NCBI GenBank assembly: GCA_965249735.1
Contig: CBDFMS010000023.1
Span: 186,001-250,000 of the forward strand
Direction: 5' to 3'
From: JANQSS01 sp965249735
GTDB taxonomy: Bacteria; Bacteroidota; Bacteroidia; Chitinophagales; Saprospiraceae
Length of the DNA: 64,000 bases
The notes beneath the pieces are model-generated. The model saw only the letters and a program-made list of their open reading frames with translations. It did no database searches and had not been told where the DNA came from. Made by a program: the position numbers and the translations under genes. Shown one piece after another: positions 17,990 to 27,262 of the stretch; within the stretch, counting starts at the first letter, position 1; every line of letters begins with the position of its first letter.

Positions 17990-18401
17990 ATCAAATTCTC
18001 TTTTGTTTTTTCAATATGATTAACATGTGATCATATCAACTTAAGCTTTGTCCGATCACATTTATTTTATGTTTTAAACTTTCTATTTTTTTAATACCTG
18101 GTTCTTCTCCGTTGTGCATATTGATAGGTGCCCGGCATATATTGTACTGTCAACAGTGGCAAGGCTTGTGATTTACACCTTCTTACCAGGAAAGTCAATA
18201 GTGGTTTTAAATAATTGATGAGAATAATATTGAAAGTAGAATAATATGAGATATGGTTAGGTAACGAAGTAATTGTAATACAATCTAATTCAATCATACC
18301 ATTTAGACACCAAATTTGAGCCGAGTAGTTCTGCGTCAAAACTTGTCCAATTAAAACATGAAAATCCAGTAGTGCATTTTTCCCGGAGGTTCTGAGGATG
18401 A
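17990..18401. other. Intergenic region without a supported gene
   Basis: An 82-codon minus-strand frame at 18091-18339 has no recognisable similarity and unusual composition; I do not count it as a gene. Palindromic TGATCA-containing words lie near 18020-18035, upstream of the GlcG-like gene, and may be regulatory. Nothing else is seen. Confidence 0.3.
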
Positions 18402-20051
18402 CTATAGGGTCTCCACTTCTTCCGAAACAGCTATCTTTTTTTCTTCTTTAAAATCCACATATGAATTTGTCACTTTTTTCAGTCCACCGGCTCTCGATAC
18501 GATAAACCATGTCAACGGGATAACGCCTCCGAACAGGAACACAACAGCGCCAATACCGCGCAACCATGTCAGGGACTCAAATGCAGATCCGGTGATGAAA
18601 TCATTGGATCGGGCATACCAAAATCCATGGTCTAAAACCGATTTAAACTGGACGGCCCCTGCCGGGAATAAATCTAATATAACCATCAGCATCAGGCCTA
18701 TATTGATAGACCAAAACGACATTTTGACTACTTTCCTGTTCCAGCTGACCGGCTTGAGTAAAAGCTTGGAAGCAAAAATCAGAGCCGCCAGGGAGATGTT
18801 ACCATAAACTCCCATTAAAGCAGCATGCCCGTGATTAACCGTAAGATAAGTACCGTGTTCAAAATAGTTCATGATGGGCAGGTTTACGATGATACCCATG
18901 ACACCAGCACCGAAGAAGTTCCAGAAATTTACCGCAATGAGGAATAAAAAGACTTCCGGGAAGGCGAAATCCGCTACATTATGACTTGGGGTTCCACCAC
19001 CGTTTCCTCCATTCAAGGACAACATCGGCATATTTTTAAATCGCCATGCTTCTACCGTCAACAAAATCAACGGCACAAACTGAAGTGTGGAAAAGACACT
19101 TCCCAAAGCCATGGTCGCTACCGGTTTTGCATTCCAATAGAAATTGTGGGATATACCCAAAAGACCCGTTCCAAGAAACAACAGGGTCGCAATATAAACC
19201 ACCCTTATCGCCGCCTGGCGGCTGACCAATCCCATCAATACCATCAAATAACTGACAATGACGGTTATGAAAACTTCAAAAAAGGCCTCTACCCACATGT
19301 GTATGACCATCCATCTCCAAAAGTCAGCAATGACAAAATTCGTTTCGGGAGTGGATACAAATCCCGAAAGGAATAAAAGGGGAATACCGATAACCGAATA
19401 CAAAATCCAATTTGGCAGATTCCAGGGCTGCCCTTTGATAAAGGCCGGTTTGACGCCCCTGTAGACGATAATGCCCCAAAGAACAAAAATTATCATTAGT
19501 AGAACCTGGTACAATTTTCCAAAGTCAACAAATTCCCAACCCTGGTGACCAAGCAGATGCCACCAACTTCCCAATAGACCTTTTGGCCCTAGTACCATGC
19601 CGACCAGAGAGCCGCCTACCATAATAAAAATCAGTACAAACAACAGGTTGATTAGGCCCAATTGCCCTTTCACTTCCCGTTTTGACAAGATGGGGAGAAT
19701 GAAGATGGAGGAGGCGATCCAACAAGTCGAGATCCAATAAAGCGCAATCATCAAATGCCAACTCCTGGTCACGGTAATGGGCATTGCGGCGGATATATGT
19801 ATTCCGGCAATGCCTAAAAAATCAATAAACTCGTTCAGGGTCGCCACCCCGCTCAATACCTGCATCAGGAAAAGGATAATGGCGACAAAAAAGAATTTGA
19901 AAGATGCCCGTTGGGTTTTAGTCGGAGAATAATTATTGATCTGTTTGAACGTTAAAAACCCGGAAGTGCCCTGTTTGAAAAATTTATTGGGCAGCTGATT
20001 ATACTGCCCAATAAAATACAAAACAATTCCGCAGGTCAGAACGAAGGCCAA
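18402..20051 (-). CDS. norB: Quinol-type nitric oxide reductase, C-terminal catalytic part
   Basis: 549 aa from the first usable start (TTG) after the in-frame TAA at 20196-20198. The same frame is open from 20195, so with the upstream frame it makes one gene. It holds about 12 transmembrane helices of the heme-copper oxidase fold, with HMWVEAFFEVF and VNHGHAALMG, which carry heme and non-heme iron ligands of NorB. Quinol NO reductases reduce NO to N2O in the cytoplasmic membrane. Starting here would lose the conserved FFFWGAW...THNWPYDP segment and a helix, so this piece alone is unlikely to work. Confidence 0.85.
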   Translation of the reverse strand: MAFVLTCGIVLYFIGQYNQLPNKFFKQGTSGFLTFKQINNYSPTKTQRASFKFFFVAIILFLMQVLSGVATLNEFIDFLGIAGIHISAAMPITVTRSWHLMIALYWISTCWIASSIFILPILSKREVKGQLGLINLLFVLIFIMVGGSLVGMVLGPKGLLGSWWHLLGHQGWEFVDFGKLYQVLLMIIFVLWGIIVYRGVKPAFIKGQPWNLPNWILYSVIGIPLLFLSGFVSTPETNFVIADFWRWMVIHMWVEAFFEVFITVIVSYLMVLMGLVSRQAAIRVVYIATLLFLGTGLLGISHNFYWNAKPVATMALGSVFSTLQFVPLILLTVEAWRFKNMPMLSLNGGNGGGTPSHNVADFAFPEVFLFLIAVNFWNFFGAGVMGIIVNLPIMNYFEHGTYLTVNHGHAALMGVYGNISLAALIFASKLLLKPVSWNRKVVKMSFWSINIGLMLMVILDLFPAGAVQFKSVLDHGFWYARSNDFITGSAFESLTWLRGIGAVVFLFGGVIPLTWFIVSRAGGLKKVTNSYVDFKEEKKIAVSEEVETL

Positions 20052-20195
20052 TAGACCAAGAACGCTCCATAAAATGACTGGGGATGTGGGATTATTACCG
20101 GCCGCTGGGTCATACGGCCAGTTATGGGTGTAGCTGAATTCGGCCCCGGGTCGTTTTACCCCACATACCCAGGCTCCCCAAAAGAAAAAATCGCT

Positions 20196-20795
20196 TTAAT
20201 CAGAAATCTCCTGCCTGTCCGAGATATAACCCGGTGGCGGAAACGCATCATCCGTATTGTTATCAATAAAAACATCGGTATAATATTTTCGTAATCCTAA
20301 TAAGGCATATGCCTGCGCATTCGATAATATGACGATGTTCTCCTTTTCATTGTACCTATTCTCCTTAATTTCATCTTTTATGTTCTCTCCTATGATTTTC
20401 AATTCCATATCAGAAGGCACCTCTCCGGTCTCTTTTGCAAATTCGTCGGCACGGTATTCTTTCATGAATAGCACGACCTGGTGTAAAGCTTCTGCGGTAT
20501 AATCCGGTCCTCTTTGGGCGCCATCTCCAAAATACGAGCCGTATTCCATCAGGGCATATTTGTGAAAAACTATTTGGCCATCCACAATGGTCGATTTGGT
20601 TATCAAATTTTCACCCGAACTGGTTTGGAAACCGGTCATCGGCGGGGCATCATGATATGTTTGATAACCAATCATTCCCACCCCTGCCAAACTTATGACC
20701 AGAATGAACAATAGGGGGCCCCACCAATTTTTAGTCTGCATAAAATAGTTCAGACCTTTTTGACTGCTTTTTGTGAATTGATTGTCTTGATTCAT
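20196..20795 (-). CDS. norB: Quinol-type nitric oxide reductase, N-terminal part ending at a premature TAA
   Basis: 199 aa. It includes the first transmembrane helix (WWGPLLFILVISLAGVGMIGY) and the periplasmic cytochrome c-like fold typical of qNor, which lacks a heme-binding motif. The frame ends at TAA (20196-20198) in a region that should read ...ISD-x-SDFFFWGAW. Without that codon the gene would run to 18402 and give about 797 residues, slightly over the usual qNor length. A single change such as TTA to TAA would explain it. Options are a real pseudogene, a sequencing error or stop-codon readthrough. RIC is encoded divergently. Confidence 0.85.
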   Translation of the reverse strand: MNQDNQFTKSSQKGLNYFMQTKNWWGPLLFILVISLAGVGMIGYQTYHDAPPMTGFQTSSGENLITKSTIVDGQIVFHKYALMEYGSYFGDGAQRGPDYTAEALHQVVLFMKEYRADEFAKETGEVPSDMELKIIGENIKDEIKENRYNEKENIVILSNAQAYALLGLRKYYTDVFIDNNTDDAFPPPGYISDRQEISD

Positions 20796-21535
20796 AGGAT
20801 TGAATTAATAGTATTTGCTCATGTTCTCCTCGCGCGGTATATCTTAAAAATCATGTTTAATATAATGATTTTCAAAGGATACTCCATGTCCTTTCCAACC
20901 TTAACATGATGCCGACAAAAGTGAAAACTTCATATAAGCTCTTGATGTATCAATATGCCACGATGGAGAACAAATATTCTCCATCATTAATCCGGATTAC
21001 CATCAAGTCTTGAACTGACGCAATGTTTTCATATGTTAAAAAATCTAATATTGCAAAGGAACGGAGGGTGAGCCTGAAAACCAATGCTTAATAACATAAA
21101 TGGAGTATGCTGTTTGGCATATATTACCCGATGATTTTGGCTGTTTTTTGGCCTGACAGACATAAATGTCTCCTTCTACTTGATTTCCGCAAGTCGGCTA
21201 CCCCCCTAAAACTCCTTACGAAATAGGTCAGAGCAATTTCAGTATATTAATATTAAAAGACCTTTTACTCTTTTAACTAAAATATTTACTTATCTTTACG
21301 GCGAATTCTCATATTGGTGTATGGATTCATTTTCGCAAAAAAGCTAAAATTCAATGCTTTACTAGCTTCCTCTTTAAGCACCATCCAAAGGGATGGAAGA
21401 CTTTAAAATGAGGTAATTACCCGATATTTTATTCCAATTGAACGGGTAGTATCTATATGAACTGATTTTGTCCTCATTCCTGTGTATCATGATGGGATTT
21501 GACCAGTTTAACATGTAATCAAACAAAAAAAAACA
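20796..21535. promoter_or_regulatory. Divergent norB-ric control region with two dyads
   Basis: This 740-base region separates norB (minus) from ric (plus). TTGATGTATCAA at 20942-20953 resembles an FNR/Dnr site but has a spacer of 2 instead of 4. A perfect dyad, GATGGAGAA (20962-20970) and TTCTCCATC (20977-20985), follows within 10 bases. TATCTTTA near 21293 is a possible -7 box for ric. No gene is supported here. A NO- or oxygen-sensing regulator would be expected but none is encoded in the window. Confidence 0.4.
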
Positions 21536-22279
21536 ATGCAAATACAAGAAACAAATCAGAAGAAAACAAATGCAACTATTGGCGAGATTGTGTCTCAAGA
21601 TTATCGAACAGCCCAGGTATTTAAGAAATTCGGTTTGGATTTTTGCTGTGGAGGTAAAAAGAGTATTGAAACGGCCTGCAACGAAAAAGGAATTAACACG
21701 GCAGAACTGAATGAGGCCCTGGAAGCATTAGACAAAGAACAGAAGGAATCTTTACAGGATTTCAACGTGATGGAACTTGATAAGCTCATTGACCACATAA
21801 TTAATACACACCATGTCTATGTAAAAGAATCTCTGCCCTTACTGGATGAATTCAGTGTAAAAGTGGTCCGCGTACATGGCGATGCCAACCCTGAGGTGGT
21901 CAAAATTGCCGATCACTATCATGCCGTGGCCAATGAACTACGCATGCATATGCACAAAGAAGAAGCCATCCTGTTTCCATTCATAGGTCAAATTGCTGTG
22001 GCAAAACGAAATAACGAAACATTGTCTCCACCAATGTTTGGAACGGTTAGAAACCCGATTCGCATGATGGAATCCGAGCATGATTCTGCAGGTGATGCGA
22101 TGGCGGCAATCAAAGAACTCAGTAATAATTATGCGCCACCCGCGCACGCCTGCAATACCTATCGCGTTTTATTTGCCAAGCTTCAGGAATTTGAGAACGA
22201 CCTGCACCAGCATATTCATCTAGAGAACAATATTCTCTTTCCCAAAGCAATTAAACTTGAGGAGGAATTACTACCCTAA
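21536..22279 (+). CDS. ric: RIC family iron-sulfur cluster repair di-iron protein
   Basis: 247 aa, also called YtfE or ScdA. The N-terminal DUF542 domain (about 12-65) has the characteristic FGLDFCCGG. The hemerythrin-like part has His/Glu ligands in NTHHVYVKESLP, HYHAVANELRMHMHKEEAILFP, MESEHDSAGDAM and HQHIHLENNILFP. RIC proteins repair Fe-S clusters damaged by NO or peroxide, which fits the divergent NO reductase gene. Cytoplasmic, full length. Confidence 0.95.
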   Translation: MQIQETNQKKTNATIGEIVSQDYRTAQVFKKFGLDFCCGGKKSIETACNEKGINTAELNEALEALDKEQKESLQDFNVMELDKLIDHIINTHHVYVKESLPLLDEFSVKVVRVHGDANPEVVKIADHYHAVANELRMHMHKEEAILFPFIGQIAVAKRNNETLSPPMFGTVRNPIRMMESEHDSAGDAMAAIKELSNNYAPPAHACNTYRVLFAKLQEFENDLHQHIHLENNILFPKAIKLEEELLP

Positions 22280-22522
22280 ATATGACGAAATATCATCCGA
22301 TCCAAATCTGGACGAATGATCAAATGGAATTCAGTTCAACTGAAGAGACTGTACGACGTGTATAAAATTTTTAGTAAAAGGATGCAGACCGGGATAAAAC
22401 CAAAATGCGTTAGCTGTAGGAATTTATATATGAATAAAATCATGAATAAACTAATTAATAATCCAACTAGAACTTCCCTCCCTTATTCGACTGGATCTTA
22501 AATTCCCGCCAATACCCTCCAT

Positions 22523-22798
22523 TTGATTTTACAGCGGATCATTGGTTGGCGTGTCTTCAATTTTAGTGTCCGCGACATCCTGGCTTCCCGCGTACAGAAA
22601 GACACCATTGATCAGGATGATTTTTATATCTATGCCGCAGTCAGCGCGGTCCATTTATCACATTCGGCTTCAGATATGGATTTGGCAAAAGAGAAGCGAT
22701 ACAGTTTCCGTTTGCGAGGTGGCGGTAGGGATTCTCATCTTTTAAAAGTAGATATCTATCTTCAAGTACTCGGTATTATCTACTCGGCATCAGCGTAA
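22523..22798 (+). pseudogene. Possible remnant of an outer-membrane beta-barrel gene
   Basis: A 91-codon frame contains FNFSVRDILASRVQKDTIDQ, similar in pattern to the last strands of TonB-dependent receptors (xxSVxDIFxTR...). What follows, with RYSFRLRGGGRDSH, is plausible barrel strand but ends without the aromatic terminal residue. There is no upstream part. The remainder of 22280-22935 holds nothing I recognise. This could equally be a chance frame. Confidence 0.2.
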
Positions 22799-22935
22799 TT
22801 TTCGATCTCAACCAAAGAGTCGAAAACTATACAGGCACTTGAATTTTAATCGAATATTAATAACTCTGACGACAATTTAATTACCTCAGATAGATTAATC
22901 CGAGAATTCTGTGGTTTACAAATTATTATAAATAT

Positions 22936-23191
22936 TTAAATTGCCAAGTCCTTTAATGCGGCTATAAATACATCCAACTCGTCCGTCGTCGTAAATACAT
23001 TGGGTGTAATTCTACATCCATGCACATTTGCGGAATCTTTTGCAACAGTAAATATTTTGTACTCTTCCAACAGTCGTTTAGCTAAATCAGCAGGTTTCAT
23101 ACCCTCAATTCCTACATTGGCGATACCACAAGCCCGATGCGATTCAATCGGCGTATTCACAATAATACCTTTGAGGTCACGAACTTTTTAC
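22936..23191 (-). pseudogene. Duplicated 3' end of the class V aminotransferase-like gene
   Basis: Bases 22949-23188 match 27276-27515 with about 6 mismatches in 240. The protein reads NTPIESHRACGIANVGIEG and onward to the stop, corresponding to the last 80 residues of the full enzyme. It has no start of its own and its 5' border is abrupt at 23188. The two copies are direct repeats bracketing the exporter gene and the IS3 element, which points to a duplication or recombination event. Confidence 0.85.
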
Positions 23192-23236
23192 ATCTAATAA
23201 AATATAATTAAAACCGGAAAATATAGACCCACATGG

Positions 23237-25483
23237 TCATTTCCATATTTTTAACAATAATGTCAACAGAATAATATCGCCATATAATACCGCAATCACT
23301 GCAATTAATGAGAGTAGTCCGAAATAAAAGACGGTCTTAAGGCTTGCTAATAATAAAATGGAGAACCCGAACAATAGTACCAAACTAGTCAAAACAACAA
23401 CTCTTCCGATGAAGAAATGAGTGGTTTTTAATGCGTTTACGGTCGAAATCCCTTCTTTTTTTTCATACTGATACCTATAGAGGATATGAATAGTATCATC
23501 AATGGCAATACCAAGAATAATTGCTGCTATGGTGCATGTTGCTAAATCAAGGTTTATGTTACTAAAACCTAAAACACCCAGCATGATAAGCACAGGAAAA
23601 ACGTTTACAACAATGGCAATGATGGCAATTTTTATATTTCGCAATAATATAAACATGACCAGGAAAACGAGAAGTAAAGCCACCATCAGACTAGACTTCA
23701 TGGAATCAAAAGAATTATTCATGATTTGCACAAAAAGAGCCGGATAACCGGCCACCTTTATACTTGCCGTGTTATTAAAAACGGTATTACTAATCTCCTT
23801 CATCTCCACCAGGCTTTCTTCTATTGAACGGACACTTAGAAGTGATCCTGTGATTGTAATTCGCGCTTTCTTTTGGTCTTTTGTTACTAATATGTCCGAA
23901 TCATCAACCACAAGCCGTTTAAAACTTTTGGAGAAATTTTTACTCAGCATAGGGCTTTTTAAAACAGTTTTCAACCCCTCGCTGTATTTTACTTTTGCAA
24001 AACGCTCCATGGCTTTCACATAGGAAAATGTATTTCTTGCCAGTTTTCTATCAACAATCTGTTCATCAAAATCGATCATAGCGTTGATGATAGCTCTATC
24101 ATCAATCTTTTTGTCACCATCAGTTTCAAGGACAATATCAATTGGATAAGAATCTCCCCAATTCTCCTCCATAAATTGGTGATCTTCTACGATAGAGTGA
24201 TTAGACGGGAAAAATCCTATCGGATTCATGTCAATTTTAATGTGCATAACACCTAGAATTGCAACGATTGAAATGAATATGGAAAGGATAACGAACGTGC
24301 GTGATTTTTTAAAAATAAAACCGGAAAAATTGCTGATTGCCTTACCCAAATTATGACTGAGACTCTCCGTTTTTCCTTGTACGCGTACATAAGGCAAGAG
24401 CACGGCACTCCAAACAAATGCTAACACAAATGCAAGAAAGCAACCAAGGGCTGTGATCCAACCAAATTCTTTAATGACTGCGGTAGAAGATGTAAGCAGT
24501 GATAAAAAGCCAATCATTGTTGTGAGCGCAGCAAATAGACAAGGCTTAACAATTTCTTTCAAACACTTTTTAGCTTTCTCCAGTTTATTTTCAAATTCAT
24601 CAGTGTTTGAATTTTCAAACTCATTAAAAATGTGCATAGACATCATGAGGCTGATAACAATGACTAATGTAGGTGTCAATACCGTAAAAATATTGAGCCC
24701 ATGGCCAAAATATCCGTATACAGAAAATGTCAACCAAATCGTTGTGAAAGCGATTAAAAAGGATAGTATCACATAAATGGTCCGCCTGTAGAAGAAAGCG
24801 ATCATGATAAACATGACGAGATAACTCAGTCCGGTAAACTTGATAAAATCTTTTCTGGATAATTCATTCAATCCTGAATCTATTATGTCTGCACCACTTA
24901 AGTGAACATTATCTTCGCCCAGCTCTTGCTCGCATAAGATTTTTATTTTGGAAATAATTTTCTCCATCTTGCCATGAACAGAGCCGAATGACTCAAAATG
25001 AATCACAAGTAGTGTCACATCCCCATTTTTATTTATCAATCGATCAGTATAGAGTGAAGAGGTGAGTAGTTCTTGTGCTAATTCCGGATTGATCGTATCC
25101 AGACCTTCATTAAACCAGGAAGTAAACTGATAAGAAACGGTCTGACCCTTTGTGAGCCTTCTAAAGTCCTTGGCACTTGCTATTGAGACAACCCTGTCAA
25201 CGCCTTCTAGTTTTTCCAGACCCGCTTCCAGCCGTCTGATCTTTCGTAAACAGTCCGGCGTCAAAATACCACCTGCTTCTTTGAATGCAAGTGTGATAAT
25301 CCTGTCATTCCCAAATTCATCCTGAAATTCATAATATCCCTGAAGTGCCGGATCATTTTTGTCAAACCAAACTTCCAGGTCGTTATTCGGTTGCAATGCT
25401 GTAGGAATATAATTACTACCAAAAATAAATAGACCAATCACGATGGCAAGGGCAACCCACCTATAGTCGACTAACAATCTCAT
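23237..25483 (-). CDS. RND/MMPL-family exporter
   Basis: 748 aa. The topology is helix 1 at about 10-30, a large periplasmic domain (about 35-210), five helices with a sterol-sensing-domain-like core (about 215-375), a second periplasmic domain (about 420-580) and five more helices. TLVIVISLMMSMHIFNEF and CTIAAIILGIAIDDTIHILYRY are the paired helix-4/10 blocks of this superfamily. Such single-gene exporters move lipids, hopanoids or hydrophobic compounds using the proton gradient. No membrane-fusion or outer-membrane partner is adjacent. Full length, single gene. Confidence 0.9.
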   Translation of the reverse strand: MRLLVDYRWVALAIVIGLFIFGSNYIPTALQPNNDLEVWFDKNDPALQGYYEFQDEFGNDRIITLAFKEAGGILTPDCLRKIRRLEAGLEKLEGVDRVVSIASAKDFRRLTKGQTVSYQFTSWFNEGLDTINPELAQELLTSSLYTDRLINKNGDVTLLVIHFESFGSVHGKMEKIISKIKILCEQELGEDNVHLSGADIIDSGLNELSRKDFIKFTGLSYLVMFIMIAFFYRRTIYVILSFLIAFTTIWLTFSVYGYFGHGLNIFTVLTPTLVIVISLMMSMHIFNEFENSNTDEFENKLEKAKKCLKEIVKPCLFAALTTMIGFLSLLTSSTAVIKEFGWITALGCFLAFVLAFVWSAVLLPYVRVQGKTESLSHNLGKAISNFSGFIFKKSRTFVILSIFISIVAILGVMHIKIDMNPIGFFPSNHSIVEDHQFMEENWGDSYPIDIVLETDGDKKIDDRAIINAMIDFDEQIVDRKLARNTFSYVKAMERFAKVKYSEGLKTVLKSPMLSKNFSKSFKRLVVDDSDILVTKDQKKARITITGSLLSVRSIEESLVEMKEISNTVFNNTASIKVAGYPALFVQIMNNSFDSMKSSLMVALLLVFLVMFILLRNIKIAIIAIVVNVFPVLIMLGVLGFSNINLDLATCTIAAIILGIAIDDTIHILYRYQYEKKEGISTVNALKTTHFFIGRVVVLTSLVLLFGFSILLLASLKTVFYFGLLSLIAVIAVLYGDIILLTLLLKIWK

Positions 25484-25699
25484 TTAGTATAAAATTTGAT
25501 TGACAAGATTAAGCTACGTCAATTATCTGGCAATAAGTAATTTTTCAGGCTGTTTTACCAATAATATTATGTGTATTTTGAACACAGCATTTGAATGAAT
25601 TGAGGGTATATAAAATCCAGTTATCTCATTTGGAATTATACCAAAATCATGCTCTTGGCACTACTTGTACTTCCCTAAATAGAGTTGACCACTTATGGG

Positions 25700-26542
25700 T
25701 TAATAATTATCATTAAATATAGTCAGTGTTGTTCTTTGTTGGCTAGCCAACAAAGAACAACTTAATATGAATTGTTGTGGGCTTAGTTTTTTCAAGCTAT
25801 TGTGTGGTCTTTGATTATTGTATTGGTTTACTGCCTTAGCCACACATGACTTTAGCCCGTGCATTGTCTTTGGCTGCCAATAAGCCAGATATTCTTCTTT
25901 AATTGTCCTATGTATTCTTTCTGCATATGCGTTATCCTGAGCTGTGAGACCCATACTCAAGCGACAACCAAATTGCTTTAATAGTTCTGTATATTTCTTA
26001 TACGTGTATTGACTACCTCGGTCTGAATGATGGATATCAGGAGCTTCGTGTTGGTTTAATGCCATTTGCAGTGCCTTTACATTGGCCGTAGCTCGCATAT
26101 GGTCTGATACACTGTAGCCTACGATCTTTCTGGAATAAACATCGGTAATGAACACAGCATAGTAGTATTTATCGGCGACTCGAATGTATGTGATATCACT
26201 TTGCCAGATGGCCGATGGTTTATTGATCTGCAAGCCTTTTATTAGGTTCGGATAATACAGCTTTCCGGTCCTTGTCGTTCTGCGATAATTTTTCTTTCTT
26301 TTTACTCTATATCCTAAACTCATAAATAGCTCGATAAATCTATCTCGGCCAATAAAATCTGGCTTCAATGTGTAGTACATCTTCTCAACCCCACAACCCG
26401 GATGAACCCGCCTGAGCTCATCGGCTTGTATAATCAACTCGGTCGTCTTTTTATCAAAAATCGCCTGACGCCTGGCATACTGGGCTACGGCTTGCTTGCT
26501 TATACCTACCACATTGTATAATGCACTTAATGAGTAACTCAA
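25700..26542 (-). CDS. IS3-family transposase OrfB (DDE integrase core)
   Basis: 280 aa from TTG at 26542, overlapping the orfA stop. The HTH_21 region (about 40-100) precedes an rve integrase core with D116 (QSDITYI), D174 (HHSDRGSQY) and E208 (DNAYAERIHRTIKEEYL), plus the RPHNSLKKLSPQQF tail. In this family OrfB is mostly made as an OrfAB fusion by a -1 frameshift; the slippery run is present (26549-26556). Confidence 0.95.
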   Translation of the reverse strand: MSYSLSALYNVVGISKQAVAQYARRQAIFDKKTTELIIQADELRRVHPGCGVEKMYYTLKPDFIGRDRFIELFMSLGYRVKRKKNYRRTTRTGKLYYPNLIKGLQINKPSAIWQSDITYIRVADKYYYAVFITDVYSRKIVGYSVSDHMRATANVKALQMALNQHEAPDIHHSDRGSQYTYKKYTELLKQFGCRLSMGLTAQDNAYAERIHRTIKEEYLAYWQPKTMHGLKSCVAKAVNQYNNQRPHNSLKKLSPQQFILSCSLLASQQRTTLTIFNDNY

Positions 26543-26937
26543 GCTTTGCCTTTTTTGTCTGAATCGTTGGATTGTAGGGTGGAGTACTTTTTTCTGATGT
26601 CGATGTCTAATTCTTCTTTTGCAACGTCCATCATCGTCTCCAAAAAATCAATCTTGATTTGCTTCCGACCAACTATAGATTCTAACTCCTTTATCCGATT
26701 CTCCAACTCTTTAACCTTCGAACTACTACTTCGTTTATGTTCCACAATGCGATATCCTTTTTTATTAAAGGTAGAAAATTTGTAAATCCATCCGTAAATA
26801 CAAGAGTTCGATACGCCATATAGTCGCTCTAATTCATACACGCTTTGTCTCCCTGATTCAAATTCCTGTACCAATTTGCGCTTGAATTCAACAGTGTACT
26901 TGCGATTCTTGCGAATCTTCCTAATGTTTGCTTTCAT
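26539..26937 (-). CDS. IS3-family transposase OrfA
   Basis: 132 aa. An N-terminal helix-turn-helix (RKYTVEFKRKLVQEFESG, LYGVSNSCIYGWIYKF) is followed by a leucine-zipper coiled coil (VKELENRIKELESIVGRKQ), as in IS3-family OrfA. The end overlaps orfB, which lies in the -1 frame. It binds the element ends and regulates transposition. Confidence 0.95.
   Translation of the reverse strand: MKANIRKIRKNRKYTVEFKRKLVQEFESGRQSVYELERLYGVSNSCIYGWIYKFSTFNKKGYRIVEHKRSSSSKVKELENRIKELESIVGRKQIKIDFLETMMDVAKEELDIDIRKKYSTLQSNDSDKKGKA
26549..26556 (-). promoter_or_regulatory. Programmed -1 frameshift site of the IS3 element
   Basis: On the minus strand AAAAAAGG lies 10 codons or fewer before the orfA stop. A6G runs are the standard slippery sequence for making the OrfAB transposase. 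The orfB frame is -1 relative to orfA, as required. Confidence 0.7.
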
Positions 26938-26964
26938 AAGTTAATCACTTTTGAAGTGGTCAAC

Positions 26965-27262
26965 CTATATCAGGGACATACAGACACCTCGGCACTACTA
27001 ACTCGGTACTCGGTACTATTAACTCGGTATTAAAAGCATTCGAGCGATTGAGCACATGAGCTTGAGTCTGAGAACATGAGAATGTGAGAATGTGAGAATG
27101 TGAGAGTGTGAGAGCATGAGAGGGTGAGAGCTTGAGAGGATTTAATTAATTTAATAAAAATAACAAACCTTATTCAGGCATCTACACTGCCTACTGTCCA
27201 CCGTCCACTGCCGACTACCTACTGAAAATCTCGGTACTATTTGGTTTACCGATTATACATAC
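26965..27262 (+). repeat. Low-complexity tandem repeats between IS3 and the PLP gene
   Basis: At 27044-27140 a degenerate 8-9-base unit of the type GAGAATGT / GAGAGCAT is repeated about ten times. It is preceded by ACTCGGTA-type repeats (26998-27032) and followed by a CTAC/CTGCC/GTCCAC-rich stretch (27180-27225). No gene is supported. Related TACTCGGTATTA words occur at 22767-22785, beyond the duplicated segment. The region separates the IS3 element from the stop of the aminotransferase-like gene. Confidence 0.6.

Larger units (their letters stand above)
25684..26964 (-). mobile_element. Intact IS3-family insertion sequence
   Basis: About 1.28 kb with orfA and orfB and imperfect terminal inverted repeats: GTTGACCACTT at 25684-25694 and its complement AAGTGGTCAAC at 26954-26964. 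No clear target duplication is visible. It sits between the exporter gene and the PLP-enzyme gene. It is a different lineage from the orfA relic at 17056. Confidence 0.9.

Noticed and set aside
18091..18339. 82-codon minus-strand frame between the GlcG-like and norB genes
   Set aside because: No similarity, odd composition and no sensible start context.
24453..24776. 107-codon plus-strand frame
   Set aside because: Antisense shadow of the RND/MMPL exporter.
27050..27140. CRISPR-like array
   Set aside because: The repeat units are 8-9 bases, degenerate and contiguous, with no spacers and no cas genes nearby.
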